NCBI RefSeq assembly: GCF_001411555.2
Contig: NC_049901.1
Coordinates: 33,552,838-33,616,837 of the forward strand
Source of the DNA: Juglans regia
Lineage: Eukaryota; Streptophyta; Magnoliopsida; Fagales; Juglandaceae
DNA: 64,000 nt
Reading direction: 5' to 3'
Each line of letters begins with the position of its first letter. Positions within the stretch are counted from its first letter, which is position 1. The translations under genes were made by a program, and so were the position numbers. Below, in pieces: positions 1 to 9,090 of the stretch. The notes below the pieces were generated by a model. That model was not told the origin of the DNA, did no database searches, and saw only the letters and a list, made by a program, of their open reading frames with translations.

Positions 1-14
1 TTGTTTACTGCTTA

Positions 15-167
15 TGTTCGAACGTACATCTGTACATTCGAACGTATTTGTTTTACGTTTGAACGTAAATTTATTTACATTATTTTACGTGCGAACGTAT
101 AAATTAACGTCCGAACGTTTTTATCTTTAACGTTCGAACGTTAAAGATAAAACGTTCGAACGTTAAT
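15..167. repeat. Cluster of ACGTTCGAACGT palindromes, left of the ORF
   Basis: About seven perfect or one-to-two-base variants of ACGTTCGAACGT lie within 153 bases. The last two are perfect, and one is the core of a 34-bp perfect palindrome at 119-152. The motif recurs in the same kind of position at 1731-1915, 14725-15080, 35190-36130 and 37610-37680, always inside CACTA elements. Subterminal repeats of CACTA elements are known binding sites for the TnpA-type protein; that this motif has that role is inferred. Confidence 0.75.
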
Positions 168-242
168 TCAGAGCATCTTAAAATTAATACAAAAAAATGC
201 ATTATTGTAAATAATTTTTTTTTCCTTTTCTATTTTCAGGAT

Positions 243-1427
243 ATGGCTCTTCCACTGCATACACGAAAACGAGGGAGGGAAGGAGCCACGTCGGACACTG
301 CCCGTATCGGAGCTCGTACTGTTATGGTAGAGAGAGAGGTCTTAATTAATGAGTTCGACGAACTCTGTTGGCAGCAGACGAACCTAAGAGATGTTTTCCT
401 CAGTAGAGGCTGGGGAAATATCTGCACATTGAGGGGGAAGGTATACCCCTCAATGGTTCAAGAATTCTATATGGGGATGTGTGACATGCCTCCGGATGCA
501 TCCTCTCACACCGTGACTGTACGCGGTGTTTCCATTGAGGTATCGGCAGATGTCATCGGCGAGCACCTCGGGATTCATCGAGGTGCTCAGACATTTACAC
601 ACTCAACACCCCGTGAGGATGTAGGCACTTCTGCATCATCTACTGGCCGGGGATGTGAGCCAGCATCAGCCGATGATGCAGGCCAGTCAGAGGCTGAGGA
701 TACTGGCGTCGAGGCTCGGGATGATGACCGAGACGAGGATTTCTACATCCTCACCGGGAGGGATCGCATGCAGATCGAGCGGAAGAACGCCTTCAACCAG
801 AACCATCTGCTGCATTTCTTCCGCATGTTGCACCTTATTGTTGCAACAAATGTCGATCCTGTGGCTCATAAAACCACATTTAGTCGGCTTCGGGCACAAT
901 TTTTTATACGAGTGGCACGTGGAGATCCTATAGATTTGCCACTGCACATTTTTGAGAGGATCCGTTACGAGGCGAGCATCGTCTCCACGGATAATCTCTC
1001 ATATGGTGTCCTCATCAGCCGACTATTACTTGCACGGGGAGTGCCGACCCAGCCAGAGGAGCGGGTCAAAGATCAGATGAGCCCCCTCGACATGACCACG
1101 CATCGGCGTAGCATTGGACAGGCGAGGGGACGTCAGCCACCCCCTGTAGAGGATCTAGTTCCTCCGACGCAGCCTGAGCCAGGTCATGTCGGGAGTAGTA
1201 GTCAGCATACGCCGAGTACATCTGCAGGAGATGTGCGGCCTGCTTGGGTTGATGCGGTCATCTCACAGCTGACTGCGCATATTGATCATAAGATCGATCG
1301 ATCGCTCGAGGCTATATCGGCGTCTGTTGCCGAACTCACCCATCGTGTAACTATCCTCAACGACAAGGTTGATACCTTGACTGAGGAAGTACGGAGTTCG
1401 ACTTTTGCGGATAACGTTATCATCTGA
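243..1427 (+). CDS. Putative plant transposon protein (Transposase_32-like), intact
   Basis: This is a 394-residue uninterrupted frame. Residues about 52-110 contain RGWGN, then LRGKVYPSMVQEFYMGM, then a TVRG block and VIGEHLGIHRG. After an acidic, low-complexity spacer (about 120-165), residues 170-265 hold LLHFFRMLHLIVATNV and GDPIDLPLHIFERI. This order matches the 'putative plant transposon protein' domain. The C-terminal 50 residues form a heptad-like helix after a Pro/Ser/Gln-rich linker. A T-rich tract ending TTTTCAG at 233-239 lies just before the ATG, and the broken copy at 36228 has the same arrangement, so a 5' exon or leader intron is possible. It sits within a CACTA end; its role in transposition is unknown. 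Confidence 0.7.
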   Translation: MALPLHTRKRGREGATSDTARIGARTVMVEREVLINEFDELCWQQTNLRDVFLSRGWGNICTLRGKVYPSMVQEFYMGMCDMPPDASSHTVTVRGVSIEVSADVIGEHLGIHRGAQTFTHSTPREDVGTSASSTGRGCEPASADDAGQSEAEDTGVEARDDDRDEDFYILTGRDRMQIERKNAFNQNHLLHFFRMLHLIVATNVDPVAHKTTFSRLRAQFFIRVARGDPIDLPLHIFERIRYEASIVSTDNLSYGVLISRLLLARGVPTQPEERVKDQMSPLDMTTHRRSIGQARGRQPPPVEDLVPPTQPEPGHVGSSSQHTPSTSAGDVRPAWVDAVISQLTAHIDHKIDRSLEAISASVAELTHRVTILNDKVDTLTEEVRSSTFADNVII

Positions 1428-1730
1428 CTGTTGTTTACTACGTTCTATCAATTTTTGTATTTTATTTTTAATATTTGTAACGAAAAATATTATGGAATAT
1501 TTTTATCGTTTTTTCATTTCAATTTTTAATCTTCTTTGATGTTATAATTTTCAACTTTAATACTAAATCACTGCATTTCAAATATATATAAATCAATAAT
1601 ATATATTTATATATTACAAAGTGTGTATATATAAATATATACAATTCAATTTTTTAGACTTGTTCACAAATTATGCACAATAAAAATCACATAATTTTTA
1701 AATTAAAGTCATTTAATTTAAATTTACAAT

Positions 1731-1915
1731 GAACGTTCGAATGTTATTACTTAACGTTCGAACATTGGTGCAAACATTTTACGTTCGAACGTAAAATTAA
1801 TAACATTCGAACGGTTGCGCCAAAACATTTTACGTTCCAACGTAAACAGACATAACGTTCGAACGTATATGTGACGTTCGAACGCATATTTCCCATACGT
1901 TCGAATGTAAAAAAA
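1731..1915. repeat. Cluster of ACGTTCGAACGT palindromes, right of the ORF
   Basis: Roughly eight copies of the palindrome or close variants (for example AACGTTCGAAT, TACGTTCGAACGTA) occupy the 3' subterminal region. Together with the cluster at 15-167 they bracket the 394-residue frame. Spacing between copies is irregular (about 15-35 bp). Confidence 0.75.
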
Positions 1916-1928
1916 TCTCATTCTATCT

Positions 1929-2032
1929 TTAGTGACGGTTTCCAAAAACTGTCACAGAAAATACCTTTTAGTGACGGTCTAGGGACTGTCACAATTTCCC
2001 AACTGTCACTAAAAAGCAATTGTGTTGTAGTG
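1929..2032. repeat. CACTA 3' subterminal hairpins and terminus
   Basis: The stretch contains three alternations of GTGACGGT and ACTGTCAC that can pair with each other, followed by the terminal GTTGTAGTG. The same GTGAC/GTCAC alternation occurs at both ends of the second element (14480-14600 and 37700-37780), so this is a shared family terminus. Confidence 0.75.
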
Positions 2033-2530
2033 ACTACTATGTCACCCAGGTATTTTTTTTTTCATATTTTTAAAAAATAAAAAAAAATATGCCATTACAA
2101 TTAAAATTATTTTTTTAATTATTAAATAAAAAATAAAATAAAATTTAACCAACGGTTAACTAGAATGGTCAAACGCGGAGAGCATAGAAGCTTTTCCTTT
2201 TAAATAGTAATACCATTTTTAAATTAAAGTCCCAGATTAATAAATCGTCTTGGTCATAGTATAAGCCTAGTCAATTGGTTCTTTCTCAATAATATGTACA
2301 TTCTTAACAAGCTGGACGTCGATGCTGACGCATTGCTTGACGTTAATTGCACACACCCAAATCTATATTTATTATATATAAAGTGTGTGTACTTGTTTTG
2401 TTTTGTTTTAATTATAATTAATTAGTCATTATGGGTGGCTTAAGCTACAAAAGAAACCTAAAAGAGGATTTCTTAATTAATTATTTATGTAGTTTTTTAT
2501 TTGCAGGACCTTTTTTCAGAAAAGAAATAA
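2033..2530. other. AT-rich spacer between CACTA end and ERF promoter
   Basis: About 500 bases of AT-rich DNA with A- and T-runs (2050-2145). No convincing frame or repeat was found. It separates the CACTA end from the ERF promoter. Confidence 0.5.
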
Positions 2531-2537
2531 AAAGGGG

Positions 2538-2755
2538 CACGTGGAATATAAGACACACATGCGTCAAACCAGGTGGTTCCACAGTCTCTCTCCCCGCGTT
2601 ATAAGCTGCTTCAATACATCTTCCCTGAGGTTCCCTCACCCGGCCACGTGTACACTCGTTTGCGCTTTGCGGCTTCCTAGACCGAAAACGCGCCTCCCAG
2701 TGTTTAGTCGTTGACCCTCTTCTCATGAGTCCCAACAACACTCATTCATATAAAT
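2538..2755 (+). promoter_or_regulatory. ERF promoter: G-boxes, RSRE/CAMTA sites, W-box, TATA
   Basis: Visible sites are CACGTG at 2538-2543 and 2645-2650 (G-box/ABRE core), CGCGTT at 2595-2600 and its reverse complement AACGCG at 2687-2692 (rapid stress response element, a CAMTA-type CGCG site), TTGACC at 2711-2716 (W-box core) and TATAAAT at 2749-2755. The TATA lies about 200 bases before the start codon, giving a leader of roughly 170 bases with an expected start near 2780. The site set is typical of rapidly wound- and stress-induced genes. Function is inferred from motifs only. Confidence 0.6.
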
Positions 2756-2951
2756 CTCCAGCCGCAAATGCCATGCTCAGACAGTAAAGCACAAAACATC
2801 CTCAGCAGATCGAAGAGAATAAACAAAGATTCAAAGGTTATCTTGTAGTGTAGTTTGTTAAAACTGAACACTTAAGTAACCTCCTTAAAGAACAAACAGA
2901 TTTCTTCTTTCTTGTTTGTTGTTTGGTCTTTTGGGGTTAGATTGTTGGCAG

Positions 2952-3566
2952 ATGGTGAAGCAGACCACTGAGAAACCAGCGGAGCGAAGCGATTCCAAAT
3001 ACAAAGGTGTTCGGAAGCGGAAGTGGGGAAAGTGGGTGTCCGAAATCCGGCTACCAAACAGCCGGGAAAGAATTTGGTTGGGATCCTACGACTCTGCCGA
3101 GAAGGCAGCGCGTGCTTTCGACGCTGCACTTTTTTGCCTGCGTGGCCGCACAGCGAAGTTCAATTTTCCTGAGAACCCTCCGGAAATCGCCGGTGGGCGT
3201 TCTCTCACTCCAACGGAGATCCAGGCTGCCGCGTCTAGGTTCGCGAACTCGATGGAGCCTCCGAAAACCAGCCACTCGGATCCGACGGGTACCGACTTGT
3301 TAAATGAGTCGCCGTCGCCCTCAGTGTCGGAGGGGACTGTGCAAATGGGTAGCGACGCCGCCTTGGACGGGTCGTTCTTGGACTTGGACTTGTTTAGGAC
3401 AATCGGGTCAGGCAATTACGCATCGGATTACGGAATATTTCCGGGTTTTGATGATTTCACGAATGAATTGTATGCACAGCCGTTGCCTAGCTTTGATTAT
3501 GGAGAGGAAAATTTTGATGGCATTGTACCTGAGTCATCGTCGTCGTCATTCCTATGGAATTTCTAG
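2952..3566 (+). CDS. ERF017: AP2/ERF transcription factor, DREB A-5 / group II (ERF017/ERF018-like)
   Basis: The protein has 204 residues from the ATG at 2952; the frame is open slightly further upstream but has no earlier ATG. A single AP2/ERF domain spans residues 17-76: [38 protein letters not shown], then KFNFPENP. The DREB-type valine of KWV is kept, while the position that is Glu in CBF/DREB1 proteins is Leu (EIRL), as in the ERF016-019 subgroup. Residues 143-147 read LDLDL, an LxLxL-type EAR motif, and the end FLWNF follows an acidic, aromatic tail (181-204) that could be an activation region. Such proteins bind GCC or DRE elements in the nucleus. The gene has no intron, as is usual for the group. 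The numbered symbol is a best guess within the subgroup. Confidence 0.93.
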   Translation: MVKQTTEKPAERSDSKYKGVRKRKWGKWVSEIRLPNSRERIWLGSYDSAEKAARAFDAALFCLRGRTAKFNFPENPPEIAGGRSLTPTEIQAAASRFANSMEPPKTSHSDPTGTDLLNESPSPSVSEGTVQMGSDAALDGSFLDLDLFRTIGSGNYASDYGIFPGFDDFTNELYAQPLPSFDYGEENFDGIVPESSSSSFLWNF

Positions 3567-4619
3567 GGAGACGACCCGACAGGATAAGATGGGTCAGAGG
3601 TCCGGACAGTTTTAGTTTTCGGAGCTAATGACCAAATTTTTTTAACACGGAAGGGCCAAATTTTTCATCCGGAGCTGCTGACCGTGTTCTTGAATCCGAA
3701 TATAGATGGACCAAATTTTTGTAGGGACATCTTTGCAATTAATAAAATTAAAACTAAAATTTAGTTTTAAGTTGTAAAGAAGTAAGAGATGACGTGGATG
3801 ATGATGTAATTTGGATCACTCATCTTGTATGGTTGCAATGAATGGATATTTCCCACACATTTGAATAATATGCAGAATTATTAAAGTAAATTGATCTTTC
3901 AAGCACGTTTTTGCTTTTCTATGGGTACCACCTGTAGCGCACACCAAGACTGGACCTTTTGTTTGCACGTTTATGGTGTCTCTGCCCATGTCCTCTTCTT
4001 TAATTAAAGCTACCCCATCACAGGCCAATATGGCACAGAAATCTTGGTATTCAATAGATTTTTCTTACTAAATATTAGGTACGAGAAATTATTCGTATAA
4101 ATTTTAAATAAATAATTTTTATGTAAATTCTTATAAAAAAATAGATTTTACTTTAAAAAAATATTAAAAAAAATTATTATTTATTAATAAAATCTACTAT
4201 TTTATAAAAAAATTATATAAAATTTATCTATTTAAAACTTATATATAATATTACTCGTCAAATAATTCTCCCAATTTATCCTTTCTTACAACTTTATTTT
4301 TTATTTGGATTGGATTTCATCAATCATTTAGCTAGTTGTTTTTTTCTTCACCATCATCATCTTCTATCAAAATTTTACATCAATAATAAATTTTATAATT
4401 TAAAATGTCATATCAATACCAATCATATTAATCATTTCAAATATAATGCTTGGATTGCATGGACGGTAATTGAAAGAGTAAGGACACATTTTATAATACA
4501 AAATTATATTAATTCTTATTTTTAAAAATATATTTTATTTTAAAATATTATTACGAAGTATAATATATTTATCATTATAGATTAATCTGTCTACCTATGA
4601 AAACTACTGTCTCCAAATA
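3567..4619. other. ERF 3' region and AT-rich intergenic DNA
   Basis: The first 180 bases are probably the 3' untranslated region; an AATAAAAT-type signal lies near 3740. Beyond about 4060 the sequence is very AT-rich with A/T runs and no supported frame. Short open frames at 3816-4028 and 4310-4525 have no recognisable content. Confidence 0.45.
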
Positions 4620-4627
4620 CTATTTAG

Positions 4628-5140
4628 TAGGGGTGGGCGGTAGGGCCCGTACCTATTATATATAGATATATATAATTTATTAAAAATTTAAATTTGTATT
4701 TAAGTCATTAGATTGCCTTGACCTACTAGGCCAACTTTTATATAGGGAGCCAAGGTAATACAATATTCATATTTAAGCAATGTAACACATATTACTAAGT
4801 CTCATATTATTTAAAAATGACTATTATATTACTTTGACCTCTTATATAAATGTTGGTTTAGGATGTCAAGACAATTCAAAATCTAACTCTAATGAGTAAG
4901 TTCTTTTTATATTTATAAATTTAAATTATATTATAATTTGAGTCTAAAAAAATATTTTTAGACCAATTTTTTTTTTTTTAAACTCAATGTATTGGCCTAA
5001 GTGGAAAGTAGGGCAGATGAGGTTTTTTCTTCCTACCCCTGGCATCGAGGCGGAGGAAAAAACTCCACCCCGGCCCGCATGATACAGAGCAGAGTGCGGA
5101 GAAGGGTACCCCATGCCGCACCATGCAGATATCAACCCTA
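4628..5140. mobile_element. Small non-autonomous hAT-type element
   Basis: The left end is TAGGGGTGGGC and the right end is CAACCCTA, typical short hAT termini. They are flanked by CTATTTAG (4620-4627) and CTATCTAG (5141-5148), an 8-bp target duplication with one mismatch. No coding content is seen in the 513 bases. Confidence 0.6.
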
Positions 5141-5202
5141 CTATCTAGCTATGAAAAATAGTATGCAGATATCAACCCTACTATCTAGCTATGAAAAATA
5201 GT
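5123..5202. repeat. Perfect 40-bp tandem duplication
   Basis: Bases 5123-5162 and 5163-5202 are identical. The unit starts ATGCAGATATC and ends AAAAATAGT. It contains the right end and target duplication of the small hAT-type element, so the duplication happened after that insertion. Confidence 0.9.
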
Positions 5203-5502
5203 ACTGTACTTAGTGTGAGGCATTGGGTGACCCAGGCATCGGCCTGGGTTGTGCAACCTACACCATGCATGGGACGGTGTTTCGGGCTGCCAAGCCTGGC
5301 ACCTAAGGAGCGCTTAGGTTGCACTTAGCTCCCCAAGTACTGTTATGTGGGTCATTTAAGCATTAATATGTTTGTCTTTTCTTTAAATAATTTTCTTTCT
5401 TTATTATTTTAAATGACTTACGTGTTACACTTAATTTTTGGTGTTGACTTGGCAACTGAAATGATTATTAAACAATACTAACGAAATGACTAATTTGATC
5501 AC
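5203..5502. other. Unassigned intergenic stretch with GC-rich patch
   Basis: Bases 5219-5335 are unusually GC-rich for the area and contain short inverted words (CCCAGGC..GCCTGGG). No frame is supported; it may be a decayed small element. Confidence 0.3.
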
Positions 5503-5712
5503 AATTAAGGATTGATTTGATTAAATAAAATAAAATTATCTCATCTCATTTTATTTCATATAATCATTATAATTTTTTTAAACTCTCACAAAAAAAAAAA
5601 AAAATTAATTTTTTCAAATTCTAAAATAAAAATTATATTATAACAATATTTTATTCAATTTTCAACAAAATATCTTATCTTGTCTCATCTGAACTGCATA
5701 ACCAAACGAGAC
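5503..5712. repeat. AT-rich dispersed repeat, copy 1
   Basis: The copy shows the pattern ATCTCATCTCATTTTATTTC, an A/T-rich middle, then TCTTATCTTGTCTCATC and an ending near AACCAAACGAGACC. Related copies lie at 7838-8197 (reverse orientation) and 39732-40380. No coding capacity; it is probably a MITE or SINE-like family. Confidence 0.5.
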
Positions 5713-6564
5713 CTAAAAGTATAAAAAATAAATAAAAAATAGAGTTTAATTAGGGACTAATCTACCAACACAGAAACTATTTGTGTATTTAACCCAAATT
5801 TATAACAGGAATACTCTTTCATATATACTAATTGATAAGGTAAATTCTCAACATTCGTGGTAAGTTTAATATATGTTTCAATGCGTAAATTTGTAGATAG
5901 TTTTTTCAACTCAAAATCAAGTTATTATATATATATATATATAAGAATATCTACTAAGTTTTTGTACTCATGATCATTGTCTGTGCACAGACAATGAGTA
6001 CAAAGAAAATCAAACAGATGAAAGAAACAAATCAAGGAAAATCATATATACATGAGCAAGGACCAAAAGGAAACCATCCTCGAAGACAGTACGCGTAGTA
6101 CCCATGGGTCAATCCAATATTGAGAGCTAGGATATATTGTAATTACAAAGGACAAACTAGCTAGTACGAGATCAAGGAACCAGCTTGGGCATGACATGCA
6201 TGCAACAATATTAATAGGTCATGTATTGACAAAATTATTTAGCAATATTAATTCCACGTACTCCGATCGAGATGAAATTTAGTAGTGTTTAAAAAAATTA
6301 TGAAAAATATAGATCTATGTGTTGGTATTTTTTTTAATAATATTTCTTTATTTGATTATAATTTTTATTATATTATTGTGAATTTCACTAACTATTGTTT
6401 GTCAAAATTATTAAACGTGTAAAAGCTGTAACAAAGGAGTTATTTATATAAGAAGATCACTTCATTTTGGATACAGCGTTTGACCGATCGAGTTCAACAT
6501 GCAGGGAGTACCACTGCAGCAAACAAACTCGATCAGTAGTAGTTGACGTTCTAGAAGAGTAGAA
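5713..6564. other. Intergenic DNA, nothing recognised
   Basis: AT-rich DNA with a (TA)n run near 5926-5942. Bases 5970-5994 hold a short inverted repeat around CTGTGCACAG. No supported gene. Confidence 0.4.
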
Positions 6565-6573
6565 TTGTAGGAA

Positions 6574-6800
6574 GAGAAATGCTTTGGGTCCCGAATTCGG
6601 GACCCAAAACATGTCCCGAATGGGACTTCTTTCTTTTCTTTTTTTTTTTTTTTTAGAATGATTAAAAAAATATTTTTAATAATATTATGAATTTTTTAAT
6701 TTTTTTAAAAATATTTATGATGATTAAAAAATTATATGAAATAAAAAATAAAAAAAAAATTTTACCTATTCGGGACACTTTCGGGCTAGTAGCAGTGCTC
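6574..6800. mobile_element. Mutator-type MITE with 9-bp target duplication
   Basis: The element begins GAGAAATGCT and ends AGCAGTGCTC, imperfect terminal inverted repeats, with CCCGAAT words just inside both ends. It is flanked on both sides by TTGTAGGAA (6565-6573 and 6801-6809), a perfect 9-bp duplication, the length made by Mutator-like transposases. The 227-bp interior is AT-rich and noncoding. Confidence 0.75.
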
Positions 6801-6809
6801 TTGTAGGAA

Positions 6810-7837
6810 TGATGAGTCAACTATTATTCTCTAAGAATGCAGTAAAAGGACAGCAACGTCGTCCAGCTCGATCACGCGTACTACTAGCTACAGTACCCAT
6901 GCCAGGACTCTCCATGACAACCACGTGTGTTGACTCTACCTGGAATACTATTCTCAATCCAACCAAACATCCCCATCATCATGGGTTTTCCTGAAATTTT
7001 CCCGCCACGTGGCATACAGTACCCGAGTTCTTCTGACCTCATGCTTCCCGATCGATGTGTCCTCTACTTTGTTCTGATCTACACGAGACCTAATGGTGCA
7101 TAAACGATTTGAAACAAAGAAAACCAGATTGACGTACAGAAGATCGATGGTGTTCAGGAGTCAGATCAGTGGGAGAAGAAATTAGCTAGAGAAGACACTA
7201 CTGCGATAATAGGAACGGCCGTTACGAGGGCTTGAGGATGAGAAAGTAGGGCAAGTGCCGCAGAAAACCTCCCGGAACTTCCATCCGCCGGCCAGTGATC
7301 TTTTGGCGTCGCAGATTCAGGAGGATGTATTTTCTACACGCTCGCAGATCAGTTCTGCAGGCTGCTGGGAGGAGAATGAGGTAGGGCTCTAGTCAGTCAG
7401 GTCTGCGGATGAGGTTAGTATGGATAATGGATGCCGTACTTGGCTTTAACGAAGGATTACTCTACGATCTTATAAGCCAAGCACGATTCTTGTTTTGTTT
7501 TGGTTTGGTTTGGAGGGGTTCTTGTCTGAAGACTGAAGATTAGTGATACTTGCCGGCCGCGGGAGAGCATGAGCGGGAAGGAAGTTGAAGGAAGTCTACC
7601 GAAGTTGCGCACCAGAAAATTAGTCATTACGTACTAAAATAGTATAAAAAAATAAGTAATTATGACAACTTATTTGTAACGAGAATATGTTCATTTTGAT
7701 AAGAAACGATCAACAAATAACTAACCATAAATAAAACTTTTTGTTGTAGTAATATACATACATATGCGTGGACTTTTTACCATTAATTAAGGAGGTTTTT
7801 TGTAAGTTAATAATTGAATAATGATATAATTAATTAA
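6810..7837. other. Intergenic DNA with one unexplained open stretch
   Basis: The plus frame from about 7211 to 7393 stays open in a GC-richer patch and would encode about 60 residues containing SDLLASQIQEDVF. It has no start codon in a good position and I recognise no family. The flanks look noncoding. Confidence 0.25.
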
Positions 7838-8197
7838 GTTTCGTTTGGAGAGTGAGATGAAATGAAAATTTTGTAAATAATAGTAAGATAGTTTGTGAAT
7901 AGTAATGAGATAGTTTAAGTCGAGTAATTTTTGAATTTTGGTAAATGAGAGAAAAAAAGTTAAATAAAAAATATTATAATGTTAAAATATTGTTAGAATA
8001 TAATTTTATGATATTATTTTTGTTTACGGATTTGAAAAATTTGAATTGTTTTTTAATTTTTGTTTGAAAATTTAGAAAAGTTGTAATGATTAGTTTGAAA
8101 ATGTTTGTATTTAAATTATATTTGGAAATGAGATAAGATAAGATAAGATGAGAATTTTGAAATGAGAATTTTGAGATGTAATGATCTTATTCGATGT
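7838..8197. repeat. AT-rich dispersed repeat, copy 2
   Basis: This is the same family as 5503-5712, in the opposite orientation. It has GAGATGAAATG near the left, AATAGTAATGAGATAG inside and ATAAGATAAGATAAGATG near the right end. Noncoding. Confidence 0.5.
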
Positions 8198-8335
8198 AAA
8201 TTAAATAATGCACAAAGATGTAAAATGGTTGGTCAATATATATGACTAATAATTTATGCTATAATTTTAATTACAACTTTCTTTCTTTGTAACACTATAT
8301 ATTCTTAGGATGGAGGGTACATATCGACTAAGCTA

Positions 8336-8376
<41 letters not shown>
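8336..8376. repeat. (TAA)n/(TTA)n perfect palindrome
   Basis: A run of TAA repeats passes directly into a run of TTA repeats, making a perfect palindrome of about 40 bases that can extrude as a hairpin. Confidence 0.85.
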
Positions 8377-8442
8377 AAAATCCCAATTTCGGATCCAAAT
8401 CTAATTGTTAATAATATTAATTCTAAGCGTTAGATCTCAAAG

Positions 8443-8730
8443 TTAGAGATAAATATAAATAATAAAATCTAACTTTTTAGCTTTTCGATAACAAGTGATT
8501 TCACGGGAGTAACCGAGTAACTTGGTGTCTATTAATAGTAAACCTTCGGCCGGCTGGAAAAAGATCGATCCAAGGGTATGAGATTTTCTGGTACATTCTA
8601 GGCCACTCAGCTTAATTAATTGATCTTGTATTCCAGAGCGATCGAGTTTGGTGCTCTCTTTGATGTCGATAGCATTTCTCTCTCCCTCAACCTCATATTC
8701 AACCCACTCTTCTTTCATGCCTTCAATCAA
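8443..8730 (-). CDS. Unrecognised 95-residue open frame
   Basis: The frame is rich in charged helical residues near its start (EGMKEEWVEYEVEGERN) and reads more like true coding sequence than neighbouring frames. The same frame can be read a little further upstream (EFIEAL) before stops. No domain or family is recognised and nothing around it supports a gene structure. It may be a fragment of a decayed gene. Confidence 0.2.
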   Translation of the reverse strand: MIEGMKEEWVEYEVEGERNAIDIKESTKLDRSGIQDQLIKLSGLECTRKSHTLGSIFFQPAEGLLLIDTKLLGYSREITCYRKAKKLDFIIYIYL

Positions 8731-8912
8731 TGCTTCAATGAACTCTAAATATTGTTAACACGTCTGATTGAAGAGTACTAGCCTTTCTAAATCATTGTTG
8801 GCCTTCACTTGTTGGAATAATCCAATAATTCAATAGATTTATCTAGGATGTTAGTGCCCACATTGAACAGTACCAATACTTAATATATGGCCGTTGGTAA
8901 AAATAAGAAGAT

Positions 8913-9090
8913 AAATGTTTTAGCCATAAAGAGATCTCACAAAAGGCAGACTCACAAATTGACGTAGGTTGATGTGGTACGTTAGATTGTAACACTACTT
9001 TTATTGTAAAGTAGATCTAACATATCATATGAAACCGCGTTAGTTTGTGAATTTACTTTTGTGAGATATCTTTGTGACTATAACACTTTT
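8913..9090. mobile_element. Foldback MITE with ~70-bp arms
   Basis: The two halves are imperfect inverted copies: AGATCTCACAAAAG near the left pairs with CTTTTGTGAGATATCT near the right, and the match extends outward (GTTTTAGCCATAAAG with CTTTGTGACTATAAC) and inward to CTACTTTTATTGTAAAGTAG. Almost the whole element can fold into one long hairpin. Noncoding. Confidence 0.75.

Larger units (their letters stand above)
1..2032 (+). mobile_element. CACTA (En/Spm) transposon, right-hand part
   Basis: The segment ends at 2032 in GTTGTAGTG, whose reverse complement CACTACAACACA is identical over 12 bases to the left terminus of the second CACTA element at 14464. Just inside the end are short hairpin-forming blocks of the form GTGACGGT..ACTGTCAC, as in the other element. 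The order palindrome cluster, open reading frame, palindrome cluster, terminus matches 35190-37804. CACTA elements end in CACTA/TAGTG, carry subterminal repeats bound by their own proteins and make 3-bp duplications; ACT follows the end, but the left end lies outside the window so the duplication cannot be confirmed. Confidence 0.8.

Noticed and set aside
2769..2850. Possible upstream open frames before the ERF start (ATG at 2769 and 2773).
   Set aside because: The expected transcription start, about 30 bases past the TATA at 2749, lies downstream of both ATGs, so they are probably not transcribed.
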